DNA of 13,740 nt, from the NCBI GenBank assembly GCA_964614345.1, contig CAZTLP010000032.1, positions 1-13,740 of the forward strand, read 5' to 3'. This DNA is from AEGEAN-183 sp964614345. GTDB lineage: Bacteria > Pseudomonadota > Gammaproteobacteria > Magnimaribacterales > Magnimaribacteraceae. Shown in pieces: positions 1 to 7,510 of this stretch. The first letter of the stretch is position 1. Every line of letters begins with the position of its first letter. The position numbers were made by a program, and so were the translations under genes. The notes under the pieces were generated by a model. The model was not told the DNA's origin. It worked only from the letters and a program-made list of their open reading frames with translations, and made no database searches.

Positions 1-2554
1 TAGGAAGAACTGCATTTTCAGCTGCTTCTTTATAAGAAGCAATTTCATTAAAATTTAGATATCTGTAAACTTCAGGACCCATAGTATTTATTTCTTCCAT
101 ATATTTTTGATATTCTTCAATAGAAGGCAGATAACCTAATATTGAAGATATGGCAGCCAATTCAGCGGAAGCAAGAAATACATCTGCACCCTTTCCTAAT
201 CTGTTAGGAAAGTTTCTAGTCGAAGTTGAGACCACAGTGGAATTATCTTCAACTCTAGCTTGATTTCCCATGCATAGAGAGCATCCTGGAACTTCTGTTC
301 GAGCTCCTGACCTTTCAAAAATTTCATAGTAATTCTCTTCTTTTAATTGATGTTCATCCATCTTTGTTGGAGGAACTATCCAAAGTGTTGTTGGTACATC
401 TTTAGCTTCGCTTAGTAAATTACCTGCTGCTCTAAAATGTCCTATATTTGTCATACAAGAACCTATGAAAACCTCATCTATTTTTGTATTTGCCACCTCT
501 GATAAAGGCTTAATGTCATCAGGGTCATTAGGGCAAGCAAGTAGAGGTTCTTTTATTTCATCAAGATTAATTTCAATTACTTCAGCGTATTGAGCATCTT
601 TATCAGCTTCAAGTAGTTCAGGCTTTTTAAGCCAAGCTTCCATTGCTTGAGCTCTTCTTTCAATAGTTCTTTCATCTCCATAACCCTCTGAGATAAGCCA
701 TCTCATTAAAACAATATTTGAATTGAGGTATTCAATTATCGGCTCTTTATTAAGTTTGATGGTACATCCTGATGAAGATCTTTCTGCAGATGCATCTGAG
801 AGTTCAAAAGCTTGTTCAACTTTTAAATCTGGCAATCCTTCAATTTCCATACATCTACCAGAGAATACATTTATTTTCCCTTCTTTTTCTAGAGTTAGAT
901 TTCCAGTTTTTAAAGCTGCGTAAGGGATAGCATTTACAAGGTCTCTTAGTGTAATACCAGGCTGCATGGTACCCGTAAATTTGACAAGTACAGATTCCGG
1001 CATATCTAACGGCATTGAGCCTAAAGTTGCACCAAAAGCAACCAAACCTGAACCAGCAGGAAAACTTATTCCTAATGGAAATCGTGTATGTGAGTCTCCT
1101 CCTGTTCCTACCATGTCCGGTAGTAGCATTCTATTCATCCAAGAATGAATTATTCCGTCACCCGGTTTAAGTGCTACTCCTCCTCTGGTTTGTATAAAGT
1201 CCGGCAAAGTATGGTGAGTCTCAATATCTGAAGGCTTTGGATAGGCCACTGTATGACAAAAAGATTGCATAACCAAATCTGCTGAAAACCCTAAACATGC
1301 CAGTTCTTTGAGTTCATCTCTTGTCATGGGCCCAGTAGTATCTTGGCTTCCTACAGTAGAAAGTCTTGGTTCACAATAGGTTCCAGGCCTAATACCTTCA
1401 ACTCCACAAGCTCTTCCTACCATCTTTTGAGCTAGGGTATAACCTTTATCACTCTTTTCTTGACTCTCTGGCCGTACAAACACAGTCGAACTTTTTTTAG
1501 AAAGGGCTTCTCTGGTCCTATCAGTTAGTGATCGGCCTATGATTAAAGGAATCCTTCCTCCAGCCCTTACTTCATCTAGAAGGGTAGGGTTTTTAAGATT
1601 GAAAGAGCTTACTTCTTTATCTGATCCACTGGAACATATTCTCCCTTCATGAGGGTAGATATCTATAGTGTCTCCCTGTTCCATATTAGTAACATCACAT
1701 TCAAGAGCTAAAGTTCCTGAATCTTCTAAAGTGTTAAAAAAGATTGGTGCTATTTTCCCTCCTAGGCAGATGCCCCCAGTTCTTTTATTTGGAATGTAAG
1801 GTATATCTTCACCTATGTGCCATAAGAGTGAATTAGTAGCTGATTTTCTTGAAGACCCTGTTCCTACTACATCACCAACAAAAGCAACCGGATGTCCAGA
1901 CTCCTCTAATTTATTGATAGTGCCAATAGGGTTTTTAAAGTCTGTATTTTTGAGCATTGATAAAGCGTGTAACGGGATATCAGGTCTTGACCAAGCTTCA
2001 GGTCCTGGAGAAAGATCATCAGTATTAATTTCACCATCAACCTTTAGGACTTTAGCCGTAATACACTCGGGTACTGCTGGTTTATTTAAAAACCATTGAG
2101 CTTCAGCCCAAGATGAAAGAACTTTATTGGCCCTTTCGTTCCTTTTTGAAAGCTCAAAGACATCATGAAAAGCATCAAAAATTAATAAAGTATTTGATAA
2201 AGCATCTACAGCTATATCCCCAACCTCTTCATTATCCAAAAGTGCTATTAAAGGTTGAACGTTGTAACCCCCTAACATGGTTCCTAGCAGTTTTGTTGCT
2301 GCTTCAGTTGTTATAAGAGGAGTAGAGACCTTTCCATTAGCAACATCAGCGAGAAATGCTGCTTTAACATATGCTGCTTGATCTACACCTGCTGGAACTT
2401 TGTTTGTGAATAGGTCAAGTATAAATTCGTCTTCATCAGCAGGAGGTTCTTTAATTAATTCAACTAAATCCGCTACTTGTTCTGCATTTAAGGCAAGCGC
2501 AGGGATACCTTGAGCGCGTCTTTCTTCTTCATGCTTTCTATATTCTTTCAGCAC
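1..2554 (-). CDS. acnB: Bifunctional aconitate hydratase 2 / 2-methylisocitrate dehydratase (AcnB), C-terminus cut by window edge
   Basis: AcnB interconverts citrate and isocitrate through cis-aconitate in the cytosolic TCA cycle and, in many bacteria, also dehydrates 2-methylisocitrate. My reading of the minus strand gives about 851 codons, close to the usual ~865. It starts MLKEYRKHEEERRAQG, a near-exact AcnB N-terminus, and reaches the YRYLNFN segment near the C-terminus, so only a few residues and the stop lie outside. The [4Fe-4S] ligands are visible as Cys700 (GSCMTN) and Cys758/Cys761 (GCSLCMGN), spaced as in E. coli AcnB. The start is GTG at 2554: an in-frame TAG lies two codons upstream, and AGTAGG sits about six bases before it, one of the better ribosome sites in the window. 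It diverges from the DUF1289/miaE pair across 96 bases. No frameshift was seen in the stretches I translated. Confidence 0.96.
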   Translation of the reverse strand, partial: MLKEYRKHEEERRAQGIPALALNAEQVADLVELIKEPPADEDEFILDLFTNKVPAGVDQAAYVKAAFLADVANGKVSTPLITTEAATKLLGTMLGGYNVQPLIALLDNEEVGDIAVDALSNTLLIFDAFHDVFELSKRNERANKVLSSWAEAQWFLNKPAVPECITAKVLKVDGEINTDDLSPGPEAWSRPDIPLHALSMLKNTDFKNPIGTINKLEESGHPVAFVGDVVGTGSSRKSATNSLLWHIGEDIPYIPNKRTGGICLGGKIAPIFFNTLEDSGTLALECDVTNMEQGDTIDIYPHEGRICSSGSDKEVSSFNLKNPTLLDEVRAGGRIPLIIGRSLTDRTREALSKKSSTVFVRPESQEKSDKGYTLAQKMVGRACGVEGIRPGTYCEPRLSTVGSQDTTGPMTRDELKELACLGFSADLVMQSFCHTVAYPKPSDIETHHTLPDFIQTRGGVALKPGDGIIHSWMNRMLLPDMVGTGGDSHTRFPLGISFPAGSGLVAFGATLGSMPLDMPESVLVKFTGTMQPGITLRDLVNAIPYAALKTGNLTLEKEGKINVFSGRCMEIEGLPDLKVEQAFELSDASAERSSSGCTIKLNKEPIIEYLNSNIVLMRWLISEGYGDERTIERRAQAMEAWLKKPELLEADKDAQYAEVIEINLDEIKEPLLACPNDPDDIKPLSEVANTKIDEVFIGSCMTNIGHFRAAGNLLSEAKDVPTTLWIVPPTKMDEHQLKEENYYEIFERSGARTEVPGCSLCMGNQARVEDNSTVVSTSTRNFPNRLGKGADVFLASAELAAISSILGYLPSIEEYQKYMEEINTMGPEVYRYLNFNEIASYKEAAENAVLP

Positions 2555-2614
2555 AGAAACCTACTGGTAAAGTTTTGGTGGGAGCTCATTTTAACATAGA
2601 AAAGATATAAGAAG

Positions 2615-2642
2615 TTGCGTTGAAAAGAGTTCTGGATATGAT
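2615..2642 (+). promoter_or_regulatory. Candidate promoter for the DUF1289-miaE unit
   Basis: TTGCGT (2615-2620) and TATGAT (2637-2642) are separated by 16 bases in the 96-base gap divergent from acnB. The -10 matches 5 of 6 consensus positions and the -35 only 3 of 6. The predicted start falls within a few bases of the ATG. This is a by-eye motif match only. Confidence 0.35.
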
Positions 2643-2650
2643 GTTAATCT

Positions 2651-3106
2651 ATGGAAAGAAAGGTTAAAACACCTTGTGTCGGAGTTTGTTCCACAGTGTT
2701 TGGTGATCATGTATGCAGAGGGTGCAAAAGATTTCATCATGAAGTAATTGAATGGAATGGTTATACAGATATTCAGAAAGAAACTGTTTGGAATCGGTTG
2801 GAATCATTAAAAGTATTAATTATGAAATCAAAAATTTCAATAGAAGACACAACTTTGCTCCAATCTAAACTAGATTCTCTCAAAATATCTTATTACGATA
2901 AGGTCGATCCTTATTGTTGGGTATTTGATCTGATCAAACAAGCAAGTCAATCCATAAGCGACTTAAGTGAATTCGGTTTAAAGCCACTCTTCGAATCTAA
3001 TTTAGAACTGGTAGATCTTAAGCAAATAATTGAAGATGAATTATTTACACTCTCCGATGCTCACTACCAAAGGTACTTCGCTTTAGAAGAAAATTATCGT
3101 GCCTGA
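2651..3106 (+). CDS. DUF1289 domain-containing protein with C-terminal extension
   Basis: This 151-residue protein opens with the DUF1289 signature TPCVGVCS...VCRGCKRF, then HEVIEW and a QKETVWNRL helix (about residues 7-50). Cys9, Cys13, Cys22 and Cys25 form a C-x3-C-x8-C-x2-C set that probably binds a metal, perhaps zinc or an Fe-S cluster; the biochemical role of the family is unknown to me. Residues ~50-151 are a mostly helical extension that many DUF1289 proteins lack, though I recall similar longer forms in Pseudomonas-type genomes. Its last 8 bases overlap the miaE start, so the two genes are almost certainly co-transcribed and translationally coupled. The ATG at 2651 has no Shine-Dalgarno sequence. 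A TATGAT box at 2637-2642 would put transcription start only a couple of bases upstream, so the message may be nearly leaderless. Confidence 0.85.
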   Translation: MERKVKTPCVGVCSTVFGDHVCRGCKRFHHEVIEWNGYTDIQKETVWNRLESLKVLIMKSKISIEDTTLLQSKLDSLKISYYDKVDPYCWVFDLIKQASQSISDLSEFGLKPLFESNLELVDLKQIIEDELFTLSDAHYQRYFALEENYRA

Positions 3107-3686
3107 ACCTTGGGAAGAGATTCTTCTTTGCAAAACACCAAAATCTTGGATTGATAGGGCATTAAACTCCTTAGATGTGCTGTTACTTGATCATGCCCAT
3201 TGTGAGAAGAAAGCTGCTACTACTGCTATATCTTTAATTCATAGGTATCCAGAAAGAAACTTAACTTCAAGACTATCACCTTTAGCCCGTGAAGAACTTT
3301 TACATTTTGAACAAGTTCTAAAGGTATTGGAGAGAAGAAAGGTCCCTTATAGAAATTTAAAATCTGGACGTTATGCACATAGTTTGCATGACAAGATTTC
3401 GACTGAAGAACCACACAAACTTAAAGATTCATTGCTTGTTTGTGCCTTAATTGAAGCAAGGTCTTGTGAGCGCTTCTACAGTTTAGCTAATTATCTAGAA
3501 AAGTCCCTTGCCTCGTTTTACACTAAACTGTGTGAAGCTGAATCAAGACACTGTGATCTTTACTTAAAACTGTATCAAGATTTATTTGAAGAAGATTGTA
3601 AACCAAGGCTAAAACCACTAGCTCAGCAAGAATCAAAATTAATTACCACACCTGATTCATTATTCAGGTTTCATAGTGGCTTTTAG
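3099..3686 (+). CDS. miaE: tRNA-(ms2io6A)-hydroxylase MiaE
   Basis: MiaE is an O2-dependent nonheme diiron enzyme that hydroxylates the isopentenyl side chain of ms2i6A at position 37, next to the anticodon, in tRNAs reading UNN codons. The 195-residue product matches the family along its length. Six likely diiron ligands are in the expected order: Glu36 (HCEKKA), Glu66 and His69 (EELLHFEQV), Glu119 (IEARSCERF), and Glu148 and His151 (EAESRH). The start is GTG at 3099, overlapping the DUF1289 stop by 8 bases with AGAAGA a few bases upstream, which suits translational coupling. The stop lies one base from the umuC stop on the opposite strand. MiaE acts on the product of MiaA and MiaB, neither of which is in the window. 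Family assignment is firm; activity is inferred. Confidence 0.95.
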   Translation: MPEPWEEILLCKTPKSWIDRALNSLDVLLLDHAHCEKKAATTAISLIHRYPERNLTSRLSPLAREELLHFEQVLKVLERRKVPYRNLKSGRYAHSLHDKISTEEPHKLKDSLLVCALIEARSCERFYSLANYLEKSLASFYTKLCEAESRHCDLYLKLYQDLFEEDCKPRLKPLAQQESKLITTPDSLFRFHSGF

Positions 3687-3687
3687 G

Positions 3688-4953
3688 TCAGCTTACAACT
3701 AATAACTCATCCCAATTGGTGGTGTATTTTGGTGATTGAAAATGTCTCTGCATTGACCAGGGCTTTCTTAACCCTTGGGCAGCAAAAGTTACTCTGTTTT
3801 CACTAGTGGCATTAATTTTATCAATGGTTTTCATCAGCTTCTCACTTTTTGGTCGTCTGGAATCAGGTATAAAGAAGTCTGATTGGTAAACGCCTTTATT
3901 ATAAAAATCACTTAGCATTACGCCAGCCTTTATGAAGTTATACCCACTTTTATAAATCTTTCTTGAGAGCATCTTAGTAGCATGTAGGATGTCGCGGGTA
4001 TCGTTTGTGGGTAAATTGAGTTTGTAACTAAGGATATTGCTATATTGTTGATCTTGTAGTCTAAAAGGATTTGTTCTAGCAAAAACGGAGACAACCCTAC
4101 AATACTGATTTTCACGTCTCAGTTTTTCTGCTGCTCTTGCTGCGTAATCACTCACGGCCTCATTGATAGATTCTAGAGTAGTCACTCTTTTACCAAAGGT
4201 CCTACTAACCACTATTTCCTTTTTTGTTGATGGGTGTTCTTCCAAACCAATGCAAGGATGTCCTCTTAACTCCATTACCGTTCTTTCCAAGACAATACTG
4301 AATCTTCTTCGTATTAGTTTAGTGTCAGTATCTGCTAGCTCGAGAGCTGTTGTGATACCCATTTTATTAAGGTGCCGTTTTAGCCTACTTCCCACACCCC
4401 AGATTTCTTCTATGGGCATGATAGACATAAGTTTTCTTTGCCTTTTCCTTTTTGATAAATCAACAACACCGCCTGTGGCTAAATATTTTTTTGCGCCATA
4501 GCTGGCAGCCTTGGCCAAAGTTTTTGTTGGGCCTATCCCCACGCGAACTGGCATGCCTGTCCAACATTTAACTTTTTCTTGGCATTCACGACCAAATTGC
4601 TCTAGTTTAGTACAAGAGCTGACGCCACTAAGATCTAGAAAGGCTTCATCTATACTGTATATCTCAATTCTAGGAGCAGAATGTTCCAAGGTTTGCATGA
4701 CTCTGGCTGAAATGTCTGCGTACAGTTCATAGTTTGAGGAAAATGCTACTCCTCCTTGACGGGTGAAAGAATCTTTTATCTTAAACCAAGGTTCACACAT
4801 TTTTATACCAACGTTCTTTGCTTCTTTAGAAAGTGCCACAACGCAGCCATCATTATTTGATAGAACAACAATTGGTCTATCTTTCAAATCAGGTCTAAAT
4901 ACTCTTTCACAAGAGGCATAAAAACTATTGCAATCAACCAAAGCGTAAGTCAT
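3688..4953 (-). CDS. umuC: DNA polymerase V catalytic subunit UmuC (Y-family translesion polymerase)
   Basis: UmuC is the catalytic subunit of Pol V (UmuD'2C), the error-prone polymerase that copies past lesions during the SOS response. At 421 residues it matches the E. coli length of 422. Catalytic acidic residues are visible as Asp7 (ALVDCNSFYASCE) and Asp102/Glu103 (YSIDEAF). Tyr12 corresponds to the E. coli steric-gate Tyr11 that excludes ribonucleotides. The LSNNDGCVVA fingers motif (31-40) and helix-hairpin-helix region (about 180-210) are present. QSDFF (357-361) sits where the QxxLF-like beta-clamp binding peptide is expected. It follows umuD after three bases and has no Shine-Dalgarno sequence, so coupled translation is likely. 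All key residues are intact, so it should be functional. Confidence 0.97.
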   Translation of the reverse strand: MTYALVDCNSFYASCERVFRPDLKDRPIVVLSNNDGCVVALSKEAKNVGIKMCEPWFKIKDSFTRQGGVAFSSNYELYADISARVMQTLEHSAPRIEIYSIDEAFLDLSGVSSCTKLEQFGRECQEKVKCWTGMPVRVGIGPTKTLAKAASYGAKKYLATGGVVDLSKRKRQRKLMSIMPIEEIWGVGSRLKRHLNKMGITTALELADTDTKLIRRRFSIVLERTVMELRGHPCIGLEEHPSTKKEIVVSRTFGKRVTTLESINEAVSDYAARAAEKLRRENQYCRVVSVFARTNPFRLQDQQYSNILSYKLNLPTNDTRDILHATKMLSRKIYKSGYNFIKAGVMLSDFYNKGVYQSDFFIPDSRRPKSEKLMKTIDKINATSENRVTFAAQGLRKPWSMQRHFQSPKYTTNWDELLVVS

Positions 4954-4956
4954 GGT

Positions 4957-5385
4957 CTAATAAGTATTTATTGCAGCAATTACAACGCCAGCAATTTCCA
5001 GTTCTTCGTTTTCCTTTATGAATATGGGGGGGTACTTAGAGTTCTCTGCAGCAAGGCAAACTTTTGGCTTAGTTAAGAGTCTTTTACATGTGTAAGATCC
5101 ATTAATAGCGGCAACCACAATACTTTTATGCTTGGGTTCTGCACTTCTATCGACAATCAGTATGGCGCCATCACCGATAAATGCACCTACCATGGAATCT
5201 CCACTGACGCGCACGAAATAGGTTGCTGCTGGGTTTTTAATTAAATATTCATTTAAATCAATAGGGCGTTCAACATAATCATCAGCTGGACTTGGCCACC
5301 CAACACGAACTTTATTTAAAAAATAAGGGATTTCTGCAAGGGGAAAATCTCCCTCTGAAGTTTCGCCCAGATACTTTACAACCAT
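4957..5385 (-). CDS. umuD: UmuD, self-cleaving Pol V accessory subunit (S24 peptidase family)
   Basis: UmuD dimers are trimmed by RecA-stimulated self-cleavage to UmuD', which joins UmuC to form Pol V. The 142-residue protein has the GWPSPADDYVE segment, the catalytic serine Ser64 (SGDSM) and the general base Lys101 (YTCKRL). Their 37-residue spacing equals that of E. coli Ser60/Lys97. The predicted scissile bond is Val28-Gly29, where E. coli has Cys24-Gly25 and LexA has Ala-Gly, so the P1 residue is unusual. The N-terminal arm is about four residues longer than in E. coli. The start is ATG at 5385; an in-frame TAA three codons upstream rules out much extension, and no Shine-Dalgarno sequence is visible. 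A perfect LexA box lies 18 bases upstream, so SOS induction is strongly predicted. Confidence 0.96.
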   Translation of the reverse strand: MVVKYLGETSEGDFPLAEIPYFLNKVRVGWPSPADDYVERPIDLNEYLIKNPAATYFVRVSGDSMVGAFIGDGAILIVDRSAEPKHKSIVVAAINGSYTCKRLLTKPKVCLAAENSKYPPIFIKENEELEIAGVVIAAINTY

Positions 5386-5402
5386 AAGGATCAGTTAAAA
5401 TA

Positions 5403-5424
5403 ATACTGTATATATATACAGTAT
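5403..5424. promoter_or_regulatory. LexA (SOS) box, perfect palindrome
   Basis: The core is CTGT-N8-ACAG with an alternating AT centre, flanked by TA on each side. It is a perfect 22-base palindrome and matches the E. coli-type LexA consensus. It overlaps the predicted -10 of umuDC and lies 18 bases from the umuD start. On the other side it is 50 bases from the ATG of the divergent gene at 5475. LexA bound here would block umuDC and could also affect the divergent gene. Confidence 0.96.
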
Positions 5425-5446
5425 ATTTAACGACACATTTTGTAAA
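5418..5446 (-). promoter_or_regulatory. Candidate umuDC promoter under LexA control
   Basis: Reading the minus strand, TTTACA (5446-5441) is followed after 17 bases by TACTGT (5423-5418). The -10 lies inside the LexA box, as in many SOS promoters. TATACT, two bases upstream, is a better -10 but leaves only a 15-base spacer. Bound LexA would occlude polymerase at either. Confidence 0.5.
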
Positions 5447-5474
5447 GCTTTTAACTTAAAAAGATTGTAGTAAC

Positions 5475-6110
5475 ATGAATAGGGATATGAAAGTTTGGAT
5501 AAGTCTTTTAGTTATTTATGCGGGATTTTTTCTCTGGTACACAGATATTGGAGGTAAATTAGACGAAGAAGAAATTGAGATCTTCTTAGAAGAACTAGAA
5601 GAAAATGCTTCTGCTAACTCTGACGACTCAAGGACACAGATCAGCTTAATTAAGCGCTTTATGGAAGAAGACACCGGTAGGCAATTTCTTATGGTTAATA
5701 ATATTGATATAGATGAAGATCCGGAAGATGTTGAGGGAGCAGAACCTGGAGAGTCAGCAGAAAGCTTGCTTGATCGATATATGGAACATATGTATCCGCA
5801 ACTTCTTAAAAGAGCTAGTCACCCTATTTTTGCAGGTTACGCGATTCACCCTTCAATGGATATAGTGGGAATAGAGGGAGCAGAGATATGGGATCAAGCT
5901 GCCTTAATGAGGTATAAGAGCAGAAGGGCTTTTATGGAAGTGGTAACGCACCCTGATATGCTAAGTAAGCATGACTTTAAAGTGGCTGCACTGGAGAAAA
6001 CCATAGCTTATCCTGTTGAAACAGCTCTTTATCTTAGTGACCCAAGACTTTTATTGGCATTGATTTTAATTATTTTGGGATTATTTCTACAGAATAGAGT
6101 TAAGCAATAG
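5475..6110 (+). CDS. Unrecognised protein with N- and C-terminal membrane segments; middle region resembles DUF1330 / dimeric alpha-beta barrel
   Basis: I cannot name this 211-residue protein. It has a hydrophobic N-terminal segment (about 7-22), a very acidic stretch (28-50), a soluble middle and a second hydrophobic segment (191-206) ending RVKQ. The short basic N-terminus suggests N-in, C-in topology with the middle outside the cytoplasm. Residues ~115-182 (GYAIHPSMD, EIWDQAALMRYKSRRAFMEVV, KVAALEKTIAYPVE) resemble small DUF1330-like ferredoxin-fold proteins by eye, including the SRRAFMEV and AALEKT signatures; this is tentative. The start may be ATG 5475 or the Met at 5487; neither has a good ribosome site. 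It diverges from umuDC across a perfect LexA box and its last 11 bases overlap the lpxH 3' end. SOS control is possible but unproven. Confidence 0.8.
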   Translation: MNRDMKVWISLLVIYAGFFLWYTDIGGKLDEEEIEIFLEELEENASANSDDSRTQISLIKRFMEEDTGRQFLMVNNIDIDEDPEDVEGAEPGESAESLLDRYMEHMYPQLLKRASHPIFAGYAIHPSMDIVGIEGAEIWDQAALMRYKSRRAFMEVVTHPDMLSKHDFKVAALEKTIAYPVETALYLSDPRLLLALILIILGLFLQNRVKQ

Positions 6111-6825
6111 GAAGCTCTTTAAGTTCACAAGATTTATTATCCATCCAGATATACCAAGCCGATTTATCCCAATCCCCCAAAACAATTCTTTGTGCCGGGG
6201 TTTCATTGATTTCAAGTGAGTGAACTTTAGGGCGGTGAGTGTGGCCGTGAATTAGAAGTTCTACGTTATGCAAGGTCATAATTTCCTCTACAGCTTCGGG
6301 AGACACATCCATAATCTCGTCTTTCTTTAAGTTGGTAGCTTCTTTGCTATCTAATCTCAATGCCTCAGCCATTCTCTCTCTTTCTTCAATAGGCTTGTCT
6401 AGGAATTCTTTTCTCCACTGCGGATTGCGGCTCGTATTTCTAAATTCTTGGTAATCTACATCCTTAGTGCAAAGTAAATCTCCATGCATCAACAAGGTAG
6501 CTTTTCCGAAAAGATCTAGCTTGTAAGGATCATCAAGTAGAGTTATTCCAGTATCTTCACAAAATCTCTCACCCATTAAGAAGTCTCTATTTCCATGCAT
6601 AGCAAAAACAGATGTAGAAGTAGTTTTAAGAAGTAATAACTTTTCTTTTATTAAATGTGAAAGCTCGCTCTTAAAATCATCTCCAATCCATACTTCAAAA
6701 AGATCACCCAGAATATAAAGGTGTTTAGCTTCTCTAGCAGTTGAATCCAAAAAAGATAAAAAAGCTTCTGTCACTTCAGGCTTTTCTTCTTGAAGATGAA
6801 GGTCAGAAATGAAGCAATAAGCCAT
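6100..6825 (-). CDS. lpxH: UDP-2,3-diacylglucosamine diphosphatase LpxH
   Basis: LpxH hydrolyses UDP-2,3-diacylglucosamine to lipid X and UMP, the fourth step of lipid A synthesis, at the inner face of the cytoplasmic membrane. The 241-residue protein is the usual size. Calcineurin-type phosphoesterase metal ligands are visible: Asp8 and His10 (SDLHL), Asp41 (ILGDLFEVWIGDD), Asn79 (MHGNRDF), His114 (LLMHGDLLC), and His195 and His197 (HGHTHRP), at the same positions as in characterised LpxH enzymes. The ATG at 6825 is five bases after the cyclophilin stop, so the two form an operon. This order, with cysS divergent, is the E. coli cysS-ppiB-lpxH arrangement. Its 3' end overlaps the gene at 5475-6110 by 11 bases. 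Its presence implies a lipid A-containing outer membrane. Confidence 0.97.
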   Translation of the reverse strand: MAYCFISDLHLQEEKPEVTEAFLSFLDSTAREAKHLYILGDLFEVWIGDDFKSELSHLIKEKLLLLKTTSTSVFAMHGNRDFLMGERFCEDTGITLLDDPYKLDLFGKATLLMHGDLLCTKDVDYQEFRNTSRNPQWRKEFLDKPIEERERMAEALRLDSKEATNLKKDEIMDVSPEAVEEIMTLHNVELLIHGHTHRPKVHSLEINETPAQRIVLGDWDKSAWYIWMDNKSCELKELPIA

Positions 6826-6830
6826 AAGTT

Positions 6831-7421
6831 TTACTCTTTTGTTACCTTTGTCTTTTGAACAGTTATATCTTCAAGCGGTACATCTTGATGACCACCTGAG
6901 CTGCCTGTTGCAACTGCCGCAATGGCTTCAACAGTTTCAAAACCTTCAATTACAGTACCAAAAACAGCATAGCCCCATCCTTGTGGAGTTTCAGAGGTAT
7001 GATCTAGATTAGGGTTATTTTCAAGATTTATAAAAAATTGAGAAGTAGCCGAATGTGGATCGCTAGTACGTGCCATAGACAGACTCCATTTTAAGTTTTT
7101 TTGTCCGTTATTTGCTTCGTTCTGAATAGGAGGGTTTCCTGACTTGTCCTTCATTCCAGTTTCTAATCCTCCTCCTTGAATTACAAAGCCTGGTATAACT
7201 CTATGGAAAAGAGTTCCATCATAAAAACCACTATTCGCATAATCTAAAAAATTTTTAGTCGTAATGGGTGCATCGTCTTCAAATAACTCTATAACGATAG
7301 AGCCCATAGTTGTTTCAAAAGTTACCACTTTTATCTCCTTTTCTTTTTCTAATAACGGAACAAGCCAAAATATACCTAAAATTAGTAAGATTAGGCCAAT
7401 AATTAACGCTAGTTGCTTCAT
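6831..7421 (-). CDS. Cyclophilin-type peptidyl-prolyl cis-trans isomerase with N-terminal membrane segment
   Basis: This 196-residue protein catalyses cis-trans isomerisation of prolyl bonds. Residues 1-23 form a hydrophobic signal anchor or signal peptide with no lipobox. Residues ~31-192 form a cyclophilin domain close to E. coli PpiB, with the active-site block FHRVIPGFVIQGG (Phe72, His73, Arg74, Gln82), MARTSDPHSATSQFF (116-130), and GWGYAVFG plus HQDVPLED near the end. By sequence and location it is the ppiB counterpart upstream of lpxH, but E. coli PpiB is cytosolic while this one looks exported or membrane-tethered with its domain in the periplasm, more like PpiA in placement. I therefore leave the symbol open. 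The ATG at 7421 has only a weak GGTAG upstream. Confidence 0.93.
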   Translation of the reverse strand: MKQLALIIGLILLILGIFWLVPLLEKEKEIKVVTFETTMGSIVIELFEDDAPITTKNFLDYANSGFYDGTLFHRVIPGFVIQGGGLETGMKDKSGNPPIQNEANNGQKNLKWSLSMARTSDPHSATSQFFINLENNPNLDHTSETPQGWGYAVFGTVIEGFETVEAIAAVATGSSGGHQDVPLEDITVQKTKVTKE

Positions 7422-7450
7422 TTTCTACCAAATTGATTAATCTGGAGCGA

Positions 7451-7456
7451 TATAAT
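7451..7456 (+). promoter_or_regulatory. Candidate -10 element for cysS
   Basis: TATAAT, a perfect -10 hexamer, lies 54 bases upstream of the cysS ATG in the 89-base gap divergent from the cyclophilin gene. I find no good -35 at 16-18 bases upstream. A TATAAT on the opposite strand (7485-7480) could serve the cyclophilin-lpxH unit. Both are motif matches in AT-rich DNA. Confidence 0.35.
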
Positions 7457-7510
7457 ACGAACTTTATAGACTTGCTTCCATTATATTGATTGGATAAGCA
7501 CTAATAGACC

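Noticed and set aside
723..2316. Plus-strand open frames of about 60-95 codons opposite acnB
   Set aside because: acnB is intact and conserved across this stretch; the plus-strand frames are shadows of it.
3650..3686. Possible terminator at the miaE end: ACCTGA/TCAGGT hairpin at 3650-3669
   Set aside because: The stem is only 6 pairs, lies inside the miaE coding end, and the nearest T-run (four T) is about 12 bases away. This is too weak to call.
4163..4501. Open frames of about 60-110 codons antisense to umuC
   Set aside because: They are antisense to intact conserved umuC codons, show no recognisable family or ribosome site, and look like frame shadows.
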